Source: Candidatus Dechloromonas phosphorivorans (GTDB lineage Bacteria > Pseudomonadota > Gammaproteobacteria > Burkholderiales > Rhodocyclaceae). Taken from it: 64,000 nt of DNA. A model generated the notes under the pieces. It was not told the origin of the DNA, ran no database searches, and worked only from the letters and a program-made list of their open reading frames with translations. The position numbers were made by a program, and so were the translations under genes. Positions 35,501-43,457 of the stretch are shown here, in pieces; position 1 is the stretch's first letter, and each line of letters begins with the position of its first letter. The stretch covers positions 372,001 through 436,000 of the forward strand of contig JADKIP010000014.1 in the NCBI GenBank assembly GCA_016721185.1. The letters are read 5' to 3'.

Positions 35501-38494
35501 GTGTTACGCCAGCTCAATGCCAGCGAGGCCGACACCCAACTGCACGCCCGCCTGGCCAGTTCGGTCATTTACGCCAATGCGACCTTGCGGGCCGATGCCG
35601 GGGTATTGGTCCAGAACCGCCGCGGCCAGTCCGGGCTTTGGGGCTACGCCATCTCCGGCGATCTGCCGATTGTGCTGCTGCAGATTGCCGACGCGGCCAA
35701 TATCGATCTCGTCCATCAACTGGTTCAGGCGCACGCCTACTGGCGCATGAAAGGGCTGGCGGTCGATCTGGTGATCTGGAACGAAGAGCATTCGGGTTAT
35801 CGCCAACGCTTGCAGGAACAGATCATGGGGCTGATTGCCTCGGGTATCGAGGCGAGTGTGATCGATCGGCCGGGCGGTATTTTTGTTCGGCCCGCCGAGC
35901 AGATTTCCAGCGAGGACCGCATTTTGCTGCAGGCGGTGGCGCGCGCCATCATCACTGACGGCCGCGGTACGCTGGCCGAACAGCTTGACCATCGCGCCTT
36001 TGTCGAGCCGCGCCTGCCTCAGCTCACGGCAACGCGTCAGTATCGTCCCGAAACGTCGCCGACTGGCGTTTTGCCCGGCCGTGAGCTGATCCTGTTTAAC
36101 GGGCTGGGCGGTTTCACCACTCACGGCCACGAATACGTCATTGCGCTGGCGCCCGGTCAAACAACCCCGGCGCCGTGGTCGAACGTGCTGGCCAATCCAC
36201 AATTCGGGACCGTAGTTTCGGAAAGCGGCGTGGCCTACACCTGGAGCGAAAACGCCCACGAATTCCGCCTGACGCCCTGGCATAACGATCCTGTCAGCGA
36301 TGCGAGCGGCGAAGCCCTTTACCTGCGCGATGAAGAAACCGGCCATTTCTGGTCGCCATCCCCGTTGCCGGCACGTGCGGCGATGTCTTACGTCACCCGG
36401 CATGGCTTCGGCTACAGCGTGTTTGAAACTGAAGTCGGCGGCATTAGCTCGGAACTCTGGGTTTATGTCGCGATGGATGCGGCCGTCAAATTCTCGGTAT
36501 TGAAAATACGCAATAAATCGGGTCGACCGCGGCAACTCTCCGCCACCGGCTATGTCGAGTGGGTGCTGGGCGATCTGGCGGCGAAATCGGCGATGCATGT
36601 GGTCACCGAAATTGCCCCCGAGAGCGGGGCGCTCTATGCGCGTAATCCGTTCAATGCGGAATTCGCCGAGCGCGTTGCCTTCTTCGATGTCGATACGCCG
36701 ACACGCAACCTGAGCGGCGACCGCACTGAATTCATCGGCCGCAACCGGAGTCTGAAAAATCCCGCCGCCATGCATCGGGCTCGCCTGTCCGGCAAGGTCG
36801 GGGCCGGCTTTGACCCCTGCGCGGCAATTCAGGTGAACTTTGAACTGGCTGACGGCCAGGAGCGTGACATCGTGTTTCGGCTGGGCGTCGGGCGCAATGC
36901 CGAGGATGCCGGCCAGTTGGTTAAACGCTTTCGCGGCGTTCTGGCCGCCCGCACGGCGCTTGAAGCGGTGTGGGCCTACTGGAACCGGACGCTCGGCGCG
37001 GTGCAGGTGGAAACGCCGGACCCAGCGCTGAATGTGCTGGCCAACGGCTGGCTGGTGTACCAGACTCAGGCCTGCCGCCTGTGGGCGCGCAGCGGCTATT
37101 ACCAGTCGGGCGGCGCTTTCGGCTTCCGCGACCAGTTGCAGGATGTGATGGCGCTAGTCCATGCCCAACCTGGGCTGGTCCGCGAACATCTGCTGCTTGC
37201 CGCCAGCCGCCAGTTTATCGAAGGCGATGTCCAGCATTGGTGGCATCCACCGTCCGGCCGTGGCGTGCGCACGACCTGTTCGGACGATTATCTCTGGTTG
37301 CCCCTGGCGGTTTGCCGTTACGTGACGATGACCGGCGATAGCGGCGTGCTCGATGAGCCCGTGCCTTTTCTCGAAGGTCGTCCGGTCAACCCGGAAGACG
37401 ACTCGTATTACGATTTGCCCGGCCGCTCAAGCGAAGTGGCCAGCCTTTACGAACATTGCCTGCGCGCGATCCGCAACGGTTTGCGCTTCGGTGAGCGCGG
37501 CCTGCCGCTGATGCGCGGAGGCGACTGGAACGACGGCATGAACCGGGTAGGGCTACAGGGGAAGGGTGAAAGTGTCTGGCTCGGCTTCTTCTTCTGCGAA
37601 GTACTCCGCCAGTTTGCCGAGGTGGCGGGGGCGCATGGCGACTCCGCCTTTGCCGAATTTTGCGTCAGCGAAGGCGTCCGCCTGCGCCTGAGTATCGAGC
37701 AGCACGCCTGGGATGGCGAATGGTATCGCCGGGCTTATTTTGATGACGGCACACCGCTGGGCTCAGCCCGCAACGACGAATGCCGGATCGACTCGATCTC
37801 GCAAAGCTGGTCGGTGCTTTCCGGGGTGAGCAATATCGAACGCTCACGAATGGCGATGCAGGCGGTCGACAAACACCTGGTGCGCCGCGACGATGCGCTG
37901 ATCCAGTTGCTTGATCCGCCCTTTGATAAATCGAGCGTCGACCCCGGCTACATTCGCGGCTACGTGCCCGGTGTGCGCGAAAACGGCGGCCAATACACCC
38001 ACGGTGCCGTGTGGGCGGCGATGGCTTTTGCCGCCTTGGGCGACAGCGAGCGCGCCTGGGAATTGTTGAACATGATCAACCCGGTGAACCACGCCCGATC
38101 AGTCGATGGGGTGGATGTTTACAAGGCCGAGCCTTATGTCATTGCGGCTGATCTCTACGCCCGCTCGCCCCATATCGGCCGCGCTGGCTGGAGTTGGTAC
38201 ACCGGCTCGGCTGGCTGGACCTATCGGCTGATTCTGGAATCGCTGCTTGGCCTGCGTCGGGAAGGGGAACGACTGAGCCTGACGCCCTGCCTGCCGGCGG
38301 ACTGGCCGGAGTTCAAGATTCACTATCGCTATCGTCAGGCGACCTACCATATTGTGGTGACGCAAATGCGTGGTGAGGGTGGGCTGATGGGGGTGACGAG
38401 GGTGGTGCTGGATGGGGTTGAGCAGGGGGAGAAGATGATTGTTTTGGCGGATGCTCAGGTGGAGCATTTGGTTGAGGTTATGGTTGGGTTGTGA
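29585..38494 (+). CDS. ndvB: Cyclic beta-1,2-glucan synthase (NdvB/ChvB-like)
   Basis: A 2,969-residue protein starting at TTG 29585 behind AAGGAG, seven bases away. After about 410 soluble residues comes a membrane pair (415-485). A GT84 glycosyltransferase domain follows (LDTDTQLPRD near 680; RRYRWIRGDWQLTGWL near 820), with further helices (870-920, 1000-1060). Long GH94-type beta-sandwich and phosphorylase regions follow, with GGDWNDGMNRVG near 2645. NdvB-type enzymes build and cyclise beta-1,2-glucans for export to the periplasm, where they act in osmoadaptation and host interaction. Residues about 581-613 are an Asn/Asp/Gln-rich insert not expected in the family. No ndvA exporter is adjacent. 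Confidence 0.93.
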   Translation: MNAGQKISNYLQQFKTQLLASEWPQLSAHEEPPLRAELFSVEQMAQHGKALAASHPLASGRAPDQLLARLAANEATLVEACQLLTKAVTENRVISPAGEWLLDNFYLIEEQICTAKRHLPKGYSRELPRLSHGPSAGRPRVYDIALEAVAHGDGRVDDETLSRFVAAYQTVTPLKIGELWAIPIMLRLAVIENLRRVAVLIAAGWVERSMAGRWADLMTETAENDAKSLILVIADMAHSNPPMTSAFVAELARRLKGRGPALALPLTWIEQRLAESGLTIDQLVQAENQQQAADQVSISNSIGSLRMLGAMDWRDFVETMSVVEQTLREDPAGVYGRMDFATRDRYRHATENLAKKGRFTEVEVARQAVELAKAGMAGKAGRIGHVGFYLIDKGLPEIERAAEVLNSLTDLLRRKLARHPLLIYLGAIGLITAILTGGFLALAPVFAMPQWAWLPITLLAVLASSQLAVALVNWLATLLVTTKPLPRMDFSTGIPPTFQTLVVVPTMLTSAAGIEDLVEALEVRFLANRDPSLYFALLTDFGDAAQESLVADAPLLALAEARIAELNEKYGGDAAILQAAGDDHRYKGWPQENGSNDWPQDHRDNARSYGQPEKTPIFFLFHRPRRWNAAQGVWMGYERKRGKLADLNALLRGGGKDAFSLIVGDSTALLDVKYVITLDTDTQLPRDTAREFVGAMAHPLNQALYDPEKQRVTEGYGILQPRVAVSLPGTNRSRFARLYGGEPGIDPYTRAVSDVYQDVFGEGSFIGKGIYEVDVFEQALGGRFPENRILSHDLIEGCYARAGLLSDVQLYEDYPARYSADISRRYRWIRGDWQLTGWLRRRVPGNSPEGKAQRQINPLSRLAQWKLIDNLRRSLVPAALVLLLVLGWTLFPATGWLTAAVLGILVIPPLSAALFDIFRKPGEVLLRQHFAAVAGSLSRHGKQLVFELACLPYEAFFSLDAIVCTVWRMCVTRRNLLEWNPSSEVDRELSRRDRNSLAASFRTMWVGPLMAVGLALYLSAFAPTALAVAGPVLLLWFASPLMAWWISLPLARREARLTVEQRSFLHGIARRTWAFFDQFVGPDDNWLPPDNFQEYRVASIAHRTSPTNIGMALLANFAAYDFGYIQAGILVDRSTHTLATMARLERHKGHFYNWYDTQTLEPLLPRYISTVDSGNLAGHLMTLRAGLLALLDDSILPAQVFSGLSDTFEILADSIDGVAAGSMAEFRKELASASAALPRNLPADRLSLVRLAAISGRLVTQVAGGFKARVDSVPESEASEWAQALNKQCQAALDELYLFAPWLTLPTPPVGLEACRDNLLKLAGTLSLRRLATLDVDFGLEIASWFNAEPTPAQRAWLIDSQRQISEAGSAVRSRIASIEALARQAGEFADMDYDFLYDKARHLLTIGYNVAECRLDTSYYDLLASEARLCNFVAIAQGKLPQESWFALGRLLTATGGEPALLSWSGSMFEYLMPMLVMPSYDNTLLDQTCKAAVARQIEYGGQRGVPWGISESGYNTVDLHLNYQYCPFGVPGLGLKRGLADDLVIAPYASALALMVAPEEACLNLQRLAAEGFVGKYGFFEAIDYTSVRQRRGQSNVVVRSFMAHHQGMSLLSLAYLLLNRPMQRRFESDRLFQAVMLLLQERVPKATALFSHTAQLSEVRAMQVEEEKRIRVFTTPDTPIPEVQLLSNGRYHVMLTNAGGGYSRWRDLAVTRWREDLTCDNWGTFCYIRDVASGNFWSNAHQPTLNRPENYEAIFSEGRAEFRRRDGVGTGDDQIETYTEIVVSPEDDIELRRVRLTNRSRQRREIEVTSYAEVVIAPPAADALHPAFSNLFVQTEILRDRRAILCTRRPRSSDEQSPWMLHLMVVHGAETGAVSYETDRSQFIGRTRTTAAPQALIDSAALSGSEGSVLDPIVAIRYRITLEPQQVVTIDMVSGVADNRDMAVCLIDKYQDRHLADRVFDLAWTHSQVVLRQLNASEADTQLHARLASSVIYANATLRADAGVLVQNRRGQSGLWGYAISGDLPIVLLQIADAANIDLVHQLVQAHAYWRMKGLAVDLVIWNEEHSGYRQRLQEQIMGLIASGIEASVIDRPGGIFVRPAEQISSEDRILLQAVARAIITDGRGTLAEQLDHRAFVEPRLPQLTATRQYRPETSPTGVLPGRELILFNGLGGFTTHGHEYVIALAPGQTTPAPWSNVLANPQFGTVVSESGVAYTWSENAHEFRLTPWHNDPVSDASGEALYLRDEETGHFWSPSPLPARAAMSYVTRHGFGYSVFETEVGGISSELWVYVAMDAAVKFSVLKIRNKSGRPRQLSATGYVEWVLGDLAAKSAMHVVTEIAPESGALYARNPFNAEFAERVAFFDVDTPTRNLSGDRTEFIGRNRSLKNPAAMHRARLSGKVGAGFDPCAAIQVNFELADGQERDIVFRLGVGRNAEDAGQLVKRFRGVLAARTALEAVWAYWNRTLGAVQVETPDPALNVLANGWLVYQTQACRLWARSGYYQSGGAFGFRDQLQDVMALVHAQPGLVREHLLLAASRQFIEGDVQHWWHPPSGRGVRTTCSDDYLWLPLAVCRYVTMTGDSGVLDEPVPFLEGRPVNPEDDSYYDLPGRSSEVASLYEHCLRAIRNGLRFGERGLPLMRGGDWNDGMNRVGLQGKGESVWLGFFFCEVLRQFAEVAGAHGDSAFAEFCVSEGVRLRLSIEQHAWDGEWYRRAYFDDGTPLGSARNDECRIDSISQSWSVLSGVSNIERSRMAMQAVDKHLVRRDDALIQLLDPPFDKSSVDPGYIRGYVPGVRENGGQYTHGAVWAAMAFAALGDSERAWELLNMINPVNHARSVDGVDVYKAEPYVIAADLYARSPHIGRAGWSWYTGSAGWTYRLILESLLGLRREGERLSLTPCLPADWPEFKIHYRYRQATYHIVVTQMRGEGGLMGVTRVVLDGVEQGEKMIVLADAQVEHLVEVMVGL
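31406..31438 (+). repeat. Dispersed GGTCRAC/A-tract element, inside ndvB
   Basis: CCTACGGTCAACCCG then AAAAAAC and GATTTTC. It lies at the end of an in-frame, low-complexity insertion in the glucan synthase. Confidence 0.5.
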
Positions 38495-38568
38495 TTTTGG
38501 ATTTGTTTGGGTTGGATTCGGTTCGGTTGCTGACTGAGCGGTTTTGCGCCAAGCCCGTACCTGCCTGC

Positions 38569-38836
38569 CAAAAGCGGGCGCTTTCCCTTTATCGAGCTTG
38601 GGTTTCCGCCTTGCTGGCGGGCGTACTTTTTCTTGCTTCGCCAAGAAAAAGTAGCCAAAAAGAAGGCGACCCCAGGTTACGCGGTTGGCTACGCCAACTC
38701 CCCTGCGCTACTCGAAGGTCCGGGCGACTCGCTAAACTCGCCTGCGGCTCAGACAACGCGAGTCGAAGGCCCCCGGCCCTTCTCCGTTGCTCGGCGCTTC
38801 ACATGGGGGCCCGAAAGGCGGGATGGTTCAAGCAGT
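38569..38836 (+). repeat. Long dispersed repeat module, copy C
   Basis: Begins GGGCGCTTTCCCTTTATCGA, lacks the middle part of copy A, then has the same TTCCGCCTTGCTGGCGGG and the TACTTTTTCTTG hairpin, and a more diverged GC-rich tail. It starts 75 bases after the glucan synthase stop and may serve as its terminator. Confidence 0.8.
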
Positions 38837-38849
38837 ACTGAAATTATCA

Positions 38850-38888
38850 GGCTGCTGCGGTCGACCGGGAAAACGGCAAAAAATGAAG
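38850..38888 (+). repeat. Dispersed GGTCRAC/A-tract element, intergenic
   Basis: GGCTGCTGCGGTCGACCGGG then AAAACGGCAAAAAATGA. With the copies near 15.7 and 50.5 kb it is among the clearest, and lies between repeat modules C and D. Confidence 0.6.
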
Positions 38889-38930
38889 GTGGCTCGGCGC
38901 GATGCGATGCATCCCACCTCCACCCAATCC

Positions 38931-38995
38931 CCGTCACTCCCGCGCAGGCGGGAGTCCAAGCAGCGTATGGATTCCCGCCTGCGCGGGAATGACGG
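38931..38995. repeat. Inverted pair of REP-like palindromes
   Basis: GTCACTCCCGCGCAGGCGGG (38933) and ATTCCCGCCTGCGCGGGAAT (38970) face each other about 10 bases apart, each a palindrome on its own. This is the usual arrangement of a bacterial interspersed REP doublet. Confidence 0.8.
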
Positions 38996-39073
38996 CACCA
39001 TCGCTCAACGAGCCACACTTATTCAGCAAACCAAACCAATCAATCAACCCCAAGTCACCAAAAACTAATGACG

Positions 39074-39399
39074 GCACAACTGTTTGACCACGGACGCGTT
39101 ACCGGGCCCCTTGAAAGGTGCTGAGCAACGCAGGGGAGTCGGGGGCCTTCGACTCGCGTTGTCTGAGCCGCAGGCGAGTTTAGCGAGTCGCCCGGCTCAC
39201 CGAGTAGCGCAAGGAACCGGCGCAGCCGGCACCGACCCAGGGGTCGCCTTCTTTTTGGCTACTTTTTCTTGGCGAAGCAAGAAAAAGTACGCCCGCCAGC
39301 AAGGCGGAACCCCAAGCCTATTCAACGAACCACGTTCATTCAACACAGCACCCAACCCAACCGTACCAACCCCAAGCTCGAAACTGGGAAAGTGCCAGC
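39074..39399 (-). repeat. Long dispersed repeat module, copy D (inverted)
   Basis: Nearly base-for-base complement of copy A (22122-22451), including CAACTGTTTGACCACGG at its left end and the CAAGAAAAAGTA hairpin. It pairs with copy C as an inverted repeat around the REP doublet, just as A pairs with B. Confidence 0.85.
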
Positions 39400-39428
39400 C
39401 TTCATCAGGCAGCCAAACCGCTAACCCA

Positions 39429-40487
39429 CTAACCCACCTCATCAGCAAATTGCTTGGCAACAAAAGCCCAGATCATGCTGGATGCACTCGGGCCTTTGGG
39501 ATCGCTGAAGTCGCGTCCCGCTGCGCCGCCGCTCCAGGCGTGGCCGAGCCGATCAATCTCGCAGAGCGTGGCAACAAGTTGGCCGCGGACTTTGTAGTCC
39601 GTGATGTTTGCCGCGTAGCGTTCACCGCGCTGAACGACGCGGGTTTTGCCCGGTTTGGCTCCGGCTTGCGCCGCCCAGACGCCGGCTGCCTGATGGCCAT
39701 TGCTTGAGGCAACGACATGGTCGGAACTGCCCTGGATAACCAGCAAACCGGGTAGCCGTGTGCCGGCAGGCGATGCGGCCAGTGGCGCGGCCGCTCGACG
39801 TCCGCGCATGGCACCGAGGGCGGTTGCCGACGAGTGGGCGACGCCCGGGCCAACTCCCGAATGCATTGCGACGGCACAAAAACGTTGGGGATGGCGCGTC
39901 GCGAGCAGCGCTGCCAGGCCGGCGCCGGCCGAAAAACCGGCGATGGCGATGCGTTGTTCATTGACCGGGTGTTGCAGGCAAACCTGCGTGATCATTGCAT
40001 CAATCGCACCGGATTCGCCCTGGGCGCGGCCGGAGCGCGTGTCGTACCAGTTCCAGCAACCGAGCGCATTGGCCAGTCTGTCTTGCTCGGGATAGAGCAC
40101 CATGAAGCGCTCACGGGTGGCGAGTTTGTTCATTTGACTGCTCGCCGCGATTTTCTCGGCATCCTGCGAGCAGCCATGCAGTAGCACGAGCAGTGGCAGG
40201 CGTTCGGCCCGCGTAACGCCGGCTGGCTTGAACAGTCGAAAACGCCGGGGGCCGGCGGTGCCCACGGCTATGCCGGTAATCCAGTTGGGCCCCGAGGCGG
40301 GCGCACGTTTTTCCGGCTTGGCCTTGATCGGGCGGGGTTTGGCGACGACGCGTTTTTTGGGGCTGGGCGCTGGTTTCAAACTTTGCTTGATCGCCTTGGT
40401 GCCAGCGCGAACAGCCGTCCGCGTCATGGTGGTCATGAGACGTTGCATTGATCGGCTGAAAGGATTTTTTGTTGAGCGTCTGGCCAT
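39429..40487 (-). CDS. PHB-depolymerase-family esterase
   Basis: From ATG 40487 the protein has 352 residues. The first 65 are Lys/Arg/Pro/Ala-rich and disordered-looking (SLKPAPSPKKRVVAKPRPIK). The catalytic domain follows: PLLVLLHGCSQDAEKIA (oxyanion region), GFSAGAGLAALLA (nucleophile Ser), GSSDHVV (Asp) and DRLGHAWSGG (His). This matches the LpqC/poly(3-hydroxybutyrate) depolymerase-like esterases, which may instead act on feruloyl or acetyl esters. No signal peptide is seen, which argues for an intracellular role such as PHB-granule turnover. The start is uncertain (an in-frame ATG at 40541 is also open). Confidence 0.82.
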   Translation of the reverse strand: MARRSTKNPFSRSMQRLMTTMTRTAVRAGTKAIKQSLKPAPSPKKRVVAKPRPIKAKPEKRAPASGPNWITGIAVGTAGPRRFRLFKPAGVTRAERLPLLVLLHGCSQDAEKIAASSQMNKLATRERFMVLYPEQDRLANALGCWNWYDTRSGRAQGESGAIDAMITQVCLQHPVNEQRIAIAGFSAGAGLAALLATRHPQRFCAVAMHSGVGPGVAHSSATALGAMRGRRAAAPLAASPAGTRLPGLLVIQGSSDHVVASSNGHQAAGVWAAQAGAKPGKTRVVQRGERYAANITDYKVRGQLVATLCEIDRLGHAWSGGAAGRDFSDPKGPSASSMIWAFVAKQFADEVG

Positions 40488-40760
40488 GTCTATCGATATT
40501 GAACGGGGAGTGTGGAAAATGAGTTTGTGCGGCTTTTCCATCGGGCAGCGAGGTGCACCGGAATTTTTGAGGCAGGCCGCCAATCCTGACGAAGGCTAGT
40601 TCTTTCTCCCGGCAAGGTATGTTCGGTGAACCACAAACCCTGGGTAAGTCTTTGTTCTGAATAAAGCGCCAGCCGTAACTTAACGCGAATTCAGCTTGCG
40701 ATGCCAGCGGCAAAAGTCGTGCTGGCGGGAAGTGGAACGATTTGTTGCCTGGTCTGCATT

Positions 40761-40859
40761 CAAGCCGAGCCATGGGATAATCCGCCCTTTTTTCGGGGCA
40801 GGCATGGCACTCAAAGCGACTATTTTCAAGGTGGATCTACAGGTCGCCGACCTTGATCG
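40761..40859 (+). repeat. Left copy of ~98-bp direct repeat (yaeQ 5' end)
   Basis: The sequence from CAAGCCG through CATGGGATAATCCGC and the first 19 codons of yaeQ is repeated at 43458-43555 with only a few mismatches. The left copy stops exactly where the LysR stop codon begins. Confidence 0.88.
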
Positions 40860-40863
40860 TTAG
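40804..40863 (+). pseudogene. Truncated yaeQ 5' fragment
   Basis: MALKATIFKVDLQVADLDR is identical to the first 19 residues of the intact YaeQ encoded at 43499, then the frame hits TAG where unrelated sequence begins. The fragment keeps the upstream sequence of the intact gene too. It is a remnant left by the event that placed the LysR/MFS/tautomerase cassette here. Confidence 0.85.
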
Positions 40864-41813
40864 GCCAGTGATTCGACCGAAATGTAGGGTTCTTTTTGGT
40901 GCGCTGGCGAGCGTCCAGGCTGAGTCTCATTCGAGCCGGTGAACTGGGCGACCAGACAATCGACGAAGGCTTCGCGAGCGACATGCCGCGATCGCTCGCG
41001 ATGCCAGATGAGCAGCGTCTGCGCGTTGGCGACATTGGCCGGGGTCGGGTGCGTGCGCAGCGTTCCTGCCGCGAGGTGGGTGCCAAGCACTGACTTCGGC
41101 AACAGACCAACGCCCATGCCGGCTGCGATGCAGCCCACGATCGCTTCAAACGTGCCGAACTCGTTAACCCGCGCGATTGGCACGCCGCTCGCCCGCAGCC
41201 AATCGAGCAGGCGTTGCCGGTAGCTGCAGCCTTCACGGAAGGTAAATACGGCGAGTGGCCCCCGTGCGGCGAGGCTCGAAGGACTTTCCAGCGTTGGCCA
41301 GTCGGCAGCGCTGATCAGCGCAAGTTCCTCGTCGATCACGGCACGCGTCTTCAGCATTGGATGGATGATCGGTGCAGCGACGAGCGCGGCATCGAGACGG
41401 TGCTGCAGCACGCCGTCGATCAGTTCGGCGGTTGGGCCGGTGGACAGATGAACCTCGACGCTGGGCTGCTCGGCGCGAAAGCGGGCAAGCGTTGCCGGCA
41501 ATCGGGCAGCTGCCGTTGTTTCCATGGTGCCCAGTCGCAATACTCCTTGTGGCGAACTGGATGCGCGCACCGCAGCGGTGGCTTCGTCGGCAAGTGCCAG
41601 CAAGCGATCGGCATAGTCGGCGAGCAGTTGCCCGGCCGGGGTGATGACGAGGCGGCGATTGATGCGGTCGAACAAGGGTGTTTCGAGTTCTTCCTCCAAT
41701 TGGCGAATCCGTGTCGTGACATTCGATTGAACGGTATTCAAGCGTTCGGCGGCGCGCGTGACGAGGCCTTCGTCGACGACGGCGCGGAAGATGCGCAGGG
41801 CAGCAAGGTCCAT
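40860..41813 (-). CDS. LysR-family transcriptional regulator
   Basis: From ATG 41813 the protein has 317 residues. The N-terminal winged helix is typical: MDLAALRIFRAVVDEGLVTR, AAERLNTVQSNVTTRIRQLE. The C-terminal effector domain spans about 90-295. The sequence recalls the PtrR/YneJ-like branch. It is divergent from a YbfB/YjiJ-type MFS gene across a 110-base AT-rich gap, the classic layout in which a LysR protein controls its neighbour. Its stop codon coincides with the junction of the yaeQ duplication, so the last residues (HQKEPYISVESLA) may derive from the joint. Confidence 0.9.
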   Translation of the reverse strand: MDLAALRIFRAVVDEGLVTRAAERLNTVQSNVTTRIRQLEEELETPLFDRINRRLVITPAGQLLADYADRLLALADEATAAVRASSSPQGVLRLGTMETTAAARLPATLARFRAEQPSVEVHLSTGPTAELIDGVLQHRLDAALVAAPIIHPMLKTRAVIDEELALISAADWPTLESPSSLAARGPLAVFTFREGCSYRQRLLDWLRASGVPIARVNEFGTFEAIVGCIAAGMGVGLLPKSVLGTHLAAGTLRTHPTPANVANAQTLLIWHRERSRHVAREAFVDCLVAQFTGSNETQPGRSPAHQKEPYISVESLA

Positions 41814-41923
41814 GACTTTGTATCTATTTAGAAGAAGGTATTGATCATAATAAATCATTTTTAGTGATTGTTTGTCTGACGTATTGTCGACGCCAATCAC
41901 CAACCGTCCTCGGCATATATTCC
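41814..41923. promoter_or_regulatory. Divergent promoter region of LysR and MFS genes
   Basis: A markedly AT-rich gap of 110 bases. ATTGATCATAATAAATCAT at about 41841 contains a TGATCA palindrome and an imperfect ATTGAT/ATAAAT dyad, a possible LysR site of the T-N11-A type. The exact promoters were not resolved. Confidence 0.45.
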
Positions 41924-43147
41924 ATGAACACTCGCGACCACATAGCTGCAGCCCAGACTTCCTTGCCCGAGGGCAGGACAATCCGCCGCGAGGTATCGCA
42001 TGCCGTATTTGCTGCGTCAGGGATGCTCGCACTGTTGTTGGCCATGGGGATTGGTCGTTTCGCTTTTACCGCGCTGCTGCCGCAGATGCGCGAGGAAGGC
42101 CTGCTGACAATAGGCCACGGCGCCATTCTGGCCGCAGCGAATTACCTCGGCTATCTTGCCGGCGCGTTATGGATGGCCTTCAGCCACGGTGCGAATCCGG
42201 TACGCCGACTACTCGGTGGCCTGCTGGCGAGCGTTGCCACGACCTTGCTGATGAGCCTCGATCTTGGGCTCGTGGCGTGGTGCGGCGTGCGCTTTGTGGC
42301 CGGGATAGCCAGCGCGGCCGTCTATGTCTATGCGACCGGAATCGTCCTGCGTCGCTTGATGGCGGTTGGGGCGCCGGGGTGGAGCGGCCTGCATTACCTT
42401 GGTGTCGGCTGCGGCATTACCGTTTCGGCGCTATTCGGCCAGGCGATGCTGGATCATGGCAGCGCTACCGGCGGCTGGTTTGGCCTCGGCATGATCGCCG
42501 CAGTCGCGGCCGTTTGTGCGGCGACCGGCCTTGTACCGGTTGGCCGAAGTGCACTGACGGCGGCCGAGAGCGCGGCGGTCCACGCCGAGTCGTCGACACC
42601 GAAGCCGCTGGGTTGGCTGGCGGCGGCTTACGGCCTGGCCGGGTTTGGCTACATCGTGAATATGACCTTTTTGCCGATGATGCTGCGCGGTGATGCCGGG
42701 ACGACGAATGCCGCCCTGACCGGCTGGCTGGTTGTCGGCATTGCTGCGTTGCCGGCAACCGCGCTCTGGGTGCGGATTGCGCTACGCTGGGGAACCTATC
42801 CGGCGCTGATTTGCTGCACGCTGATCCAGGCCATTGGTGTCGCTCTGCCAGTGCTGATGCCCGGCATCGCTTCGGCGATGATCGGCGCCGCGCTACTTGG
42901 CGGAACCTTCATGGGTATCGCCGGACTGGCGCAATGGCTGGCGCGTGTTCCCGATCCGGCAAGCAGTGCCCGCCGGATAGGCTATATCACGGCTTTTTAT
43001 GGGGTTGGACAGATCGCCGGTCCCACCCTGGTGGCAATGCTGGATCGCGGCAGGGATTTCACCTTGCCGGTCCTGCTCGCTGCGGCCGCGCTGCTGATTA
43101 GCGCCGTTCTCCTCGAAATTTCGCGACGCCTCGAAAAACTGAACTGA
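41924..43147 (+). CDS. YbfB/YjiJ-family MFS transporter
   Basis: A 407-residue protein with about 12 membrane helices. The N-terminus fits the YbfB/YjiJ family: LALLLAMGIGRFAFTALLPQ, MREEGLLTIGHGAILAAANY, LGYLAGALWMAF. Substrates of this family are unknown; sugar or drug export has been suggested. It is divergent from LysR and followed after about 20 bases by a small tautomerase, so MFS and tautomerase are probably one operon under LysR control. The whole set lies between the two yaeQ copies. Confidence 0.88.
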   Translation: MNTRDHIAAAQTSLPEGRTIRREVSHAVFAASGMLALLLAMGIGRFAFTALLPQMREEGLLTIGHGAILAAANYLGYLAGALWMAFSHGANPVRRLLGGLLASVATTLLMSLDLGLVAWCGVRFVAGIASAAVYVYATGIVLRRLMAVGAPGWSGLHYLGVGCGITVSALFGQAMLDHGSATGGWFGLGMIAAVAAVCAATGLVPVGRSALTAAESAAVHAESSTPKPLGWLAAAYGLAGFGYIVNMTFLPMMLRGDAGTTNAALTGWLVVGIAALPATALWVRIALRWGTYPALICCTLIQAIGVALPVLMPGIASAMIGAALLGGTFMGIAGLAQWLARVPDPASSARRIGYITAFYGVGQIAGPTLVAMLDRGRDFTLPVLLAAAALLISAVLLEISRRLEKLN

Positions 43148-43168
43148 TTCAATCCCAAGGAATTAAAC

Positions 43169-43372
43169 ATGCCGTATGTGAATATCAAGATTACCCGCGA
43201 GGGCGCTACGTCCGACCAGAAGGCGCAATTGATTGAAGGCGTCACTGCGCTATTGCGCGATGTGCTCGGCAAAAATCCTGCAACGACCGTGGTTGTCATC
43301 GATGAGGTCGATACCGATAACTGGGGAATCGGCGGCGAGTCGATCACTGTCCGCCGGGCCCGTGGTAGCTAG
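43169..43372 (+). CDS. 4-oxalocrotonate tautomerase family protein
   Basis: A 67-residue protein with the catalytic Pro directly after Met (MPYVNIKITREGATSDQKAQ), followed by LIEGVTALLRDVLGKNPATT and VVVIDEVDTDNWGIGGESIT. Length, Pro-1 and the terminal GGES(I/L) fit 4-OT monomers, which form hexamers and tautomerise enol acids in aromatic meta-cleavage or handle haloacrylates. AAGGAATTAAAC precedes the ATG. With the MFS and LysR genes it may belong to uptake and breakdown of a small organic acid; the substrate is not evident. Confidence 0.88.
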   Translation: MPYVNIKITREGATSDQKAQLIEGVTALLRDVLGKNPATTVVVIDEVDTDNWGIGGESITVRRARGS

Positions 43373-43457
43373 CTGATTCGGGAGTGCCGGTCACGGTGGG
43401 ATCGGAGGATGGCGCATATTTCATCGTCGGCAGCCTCTAAATCCTGAGCGCTTCAGA

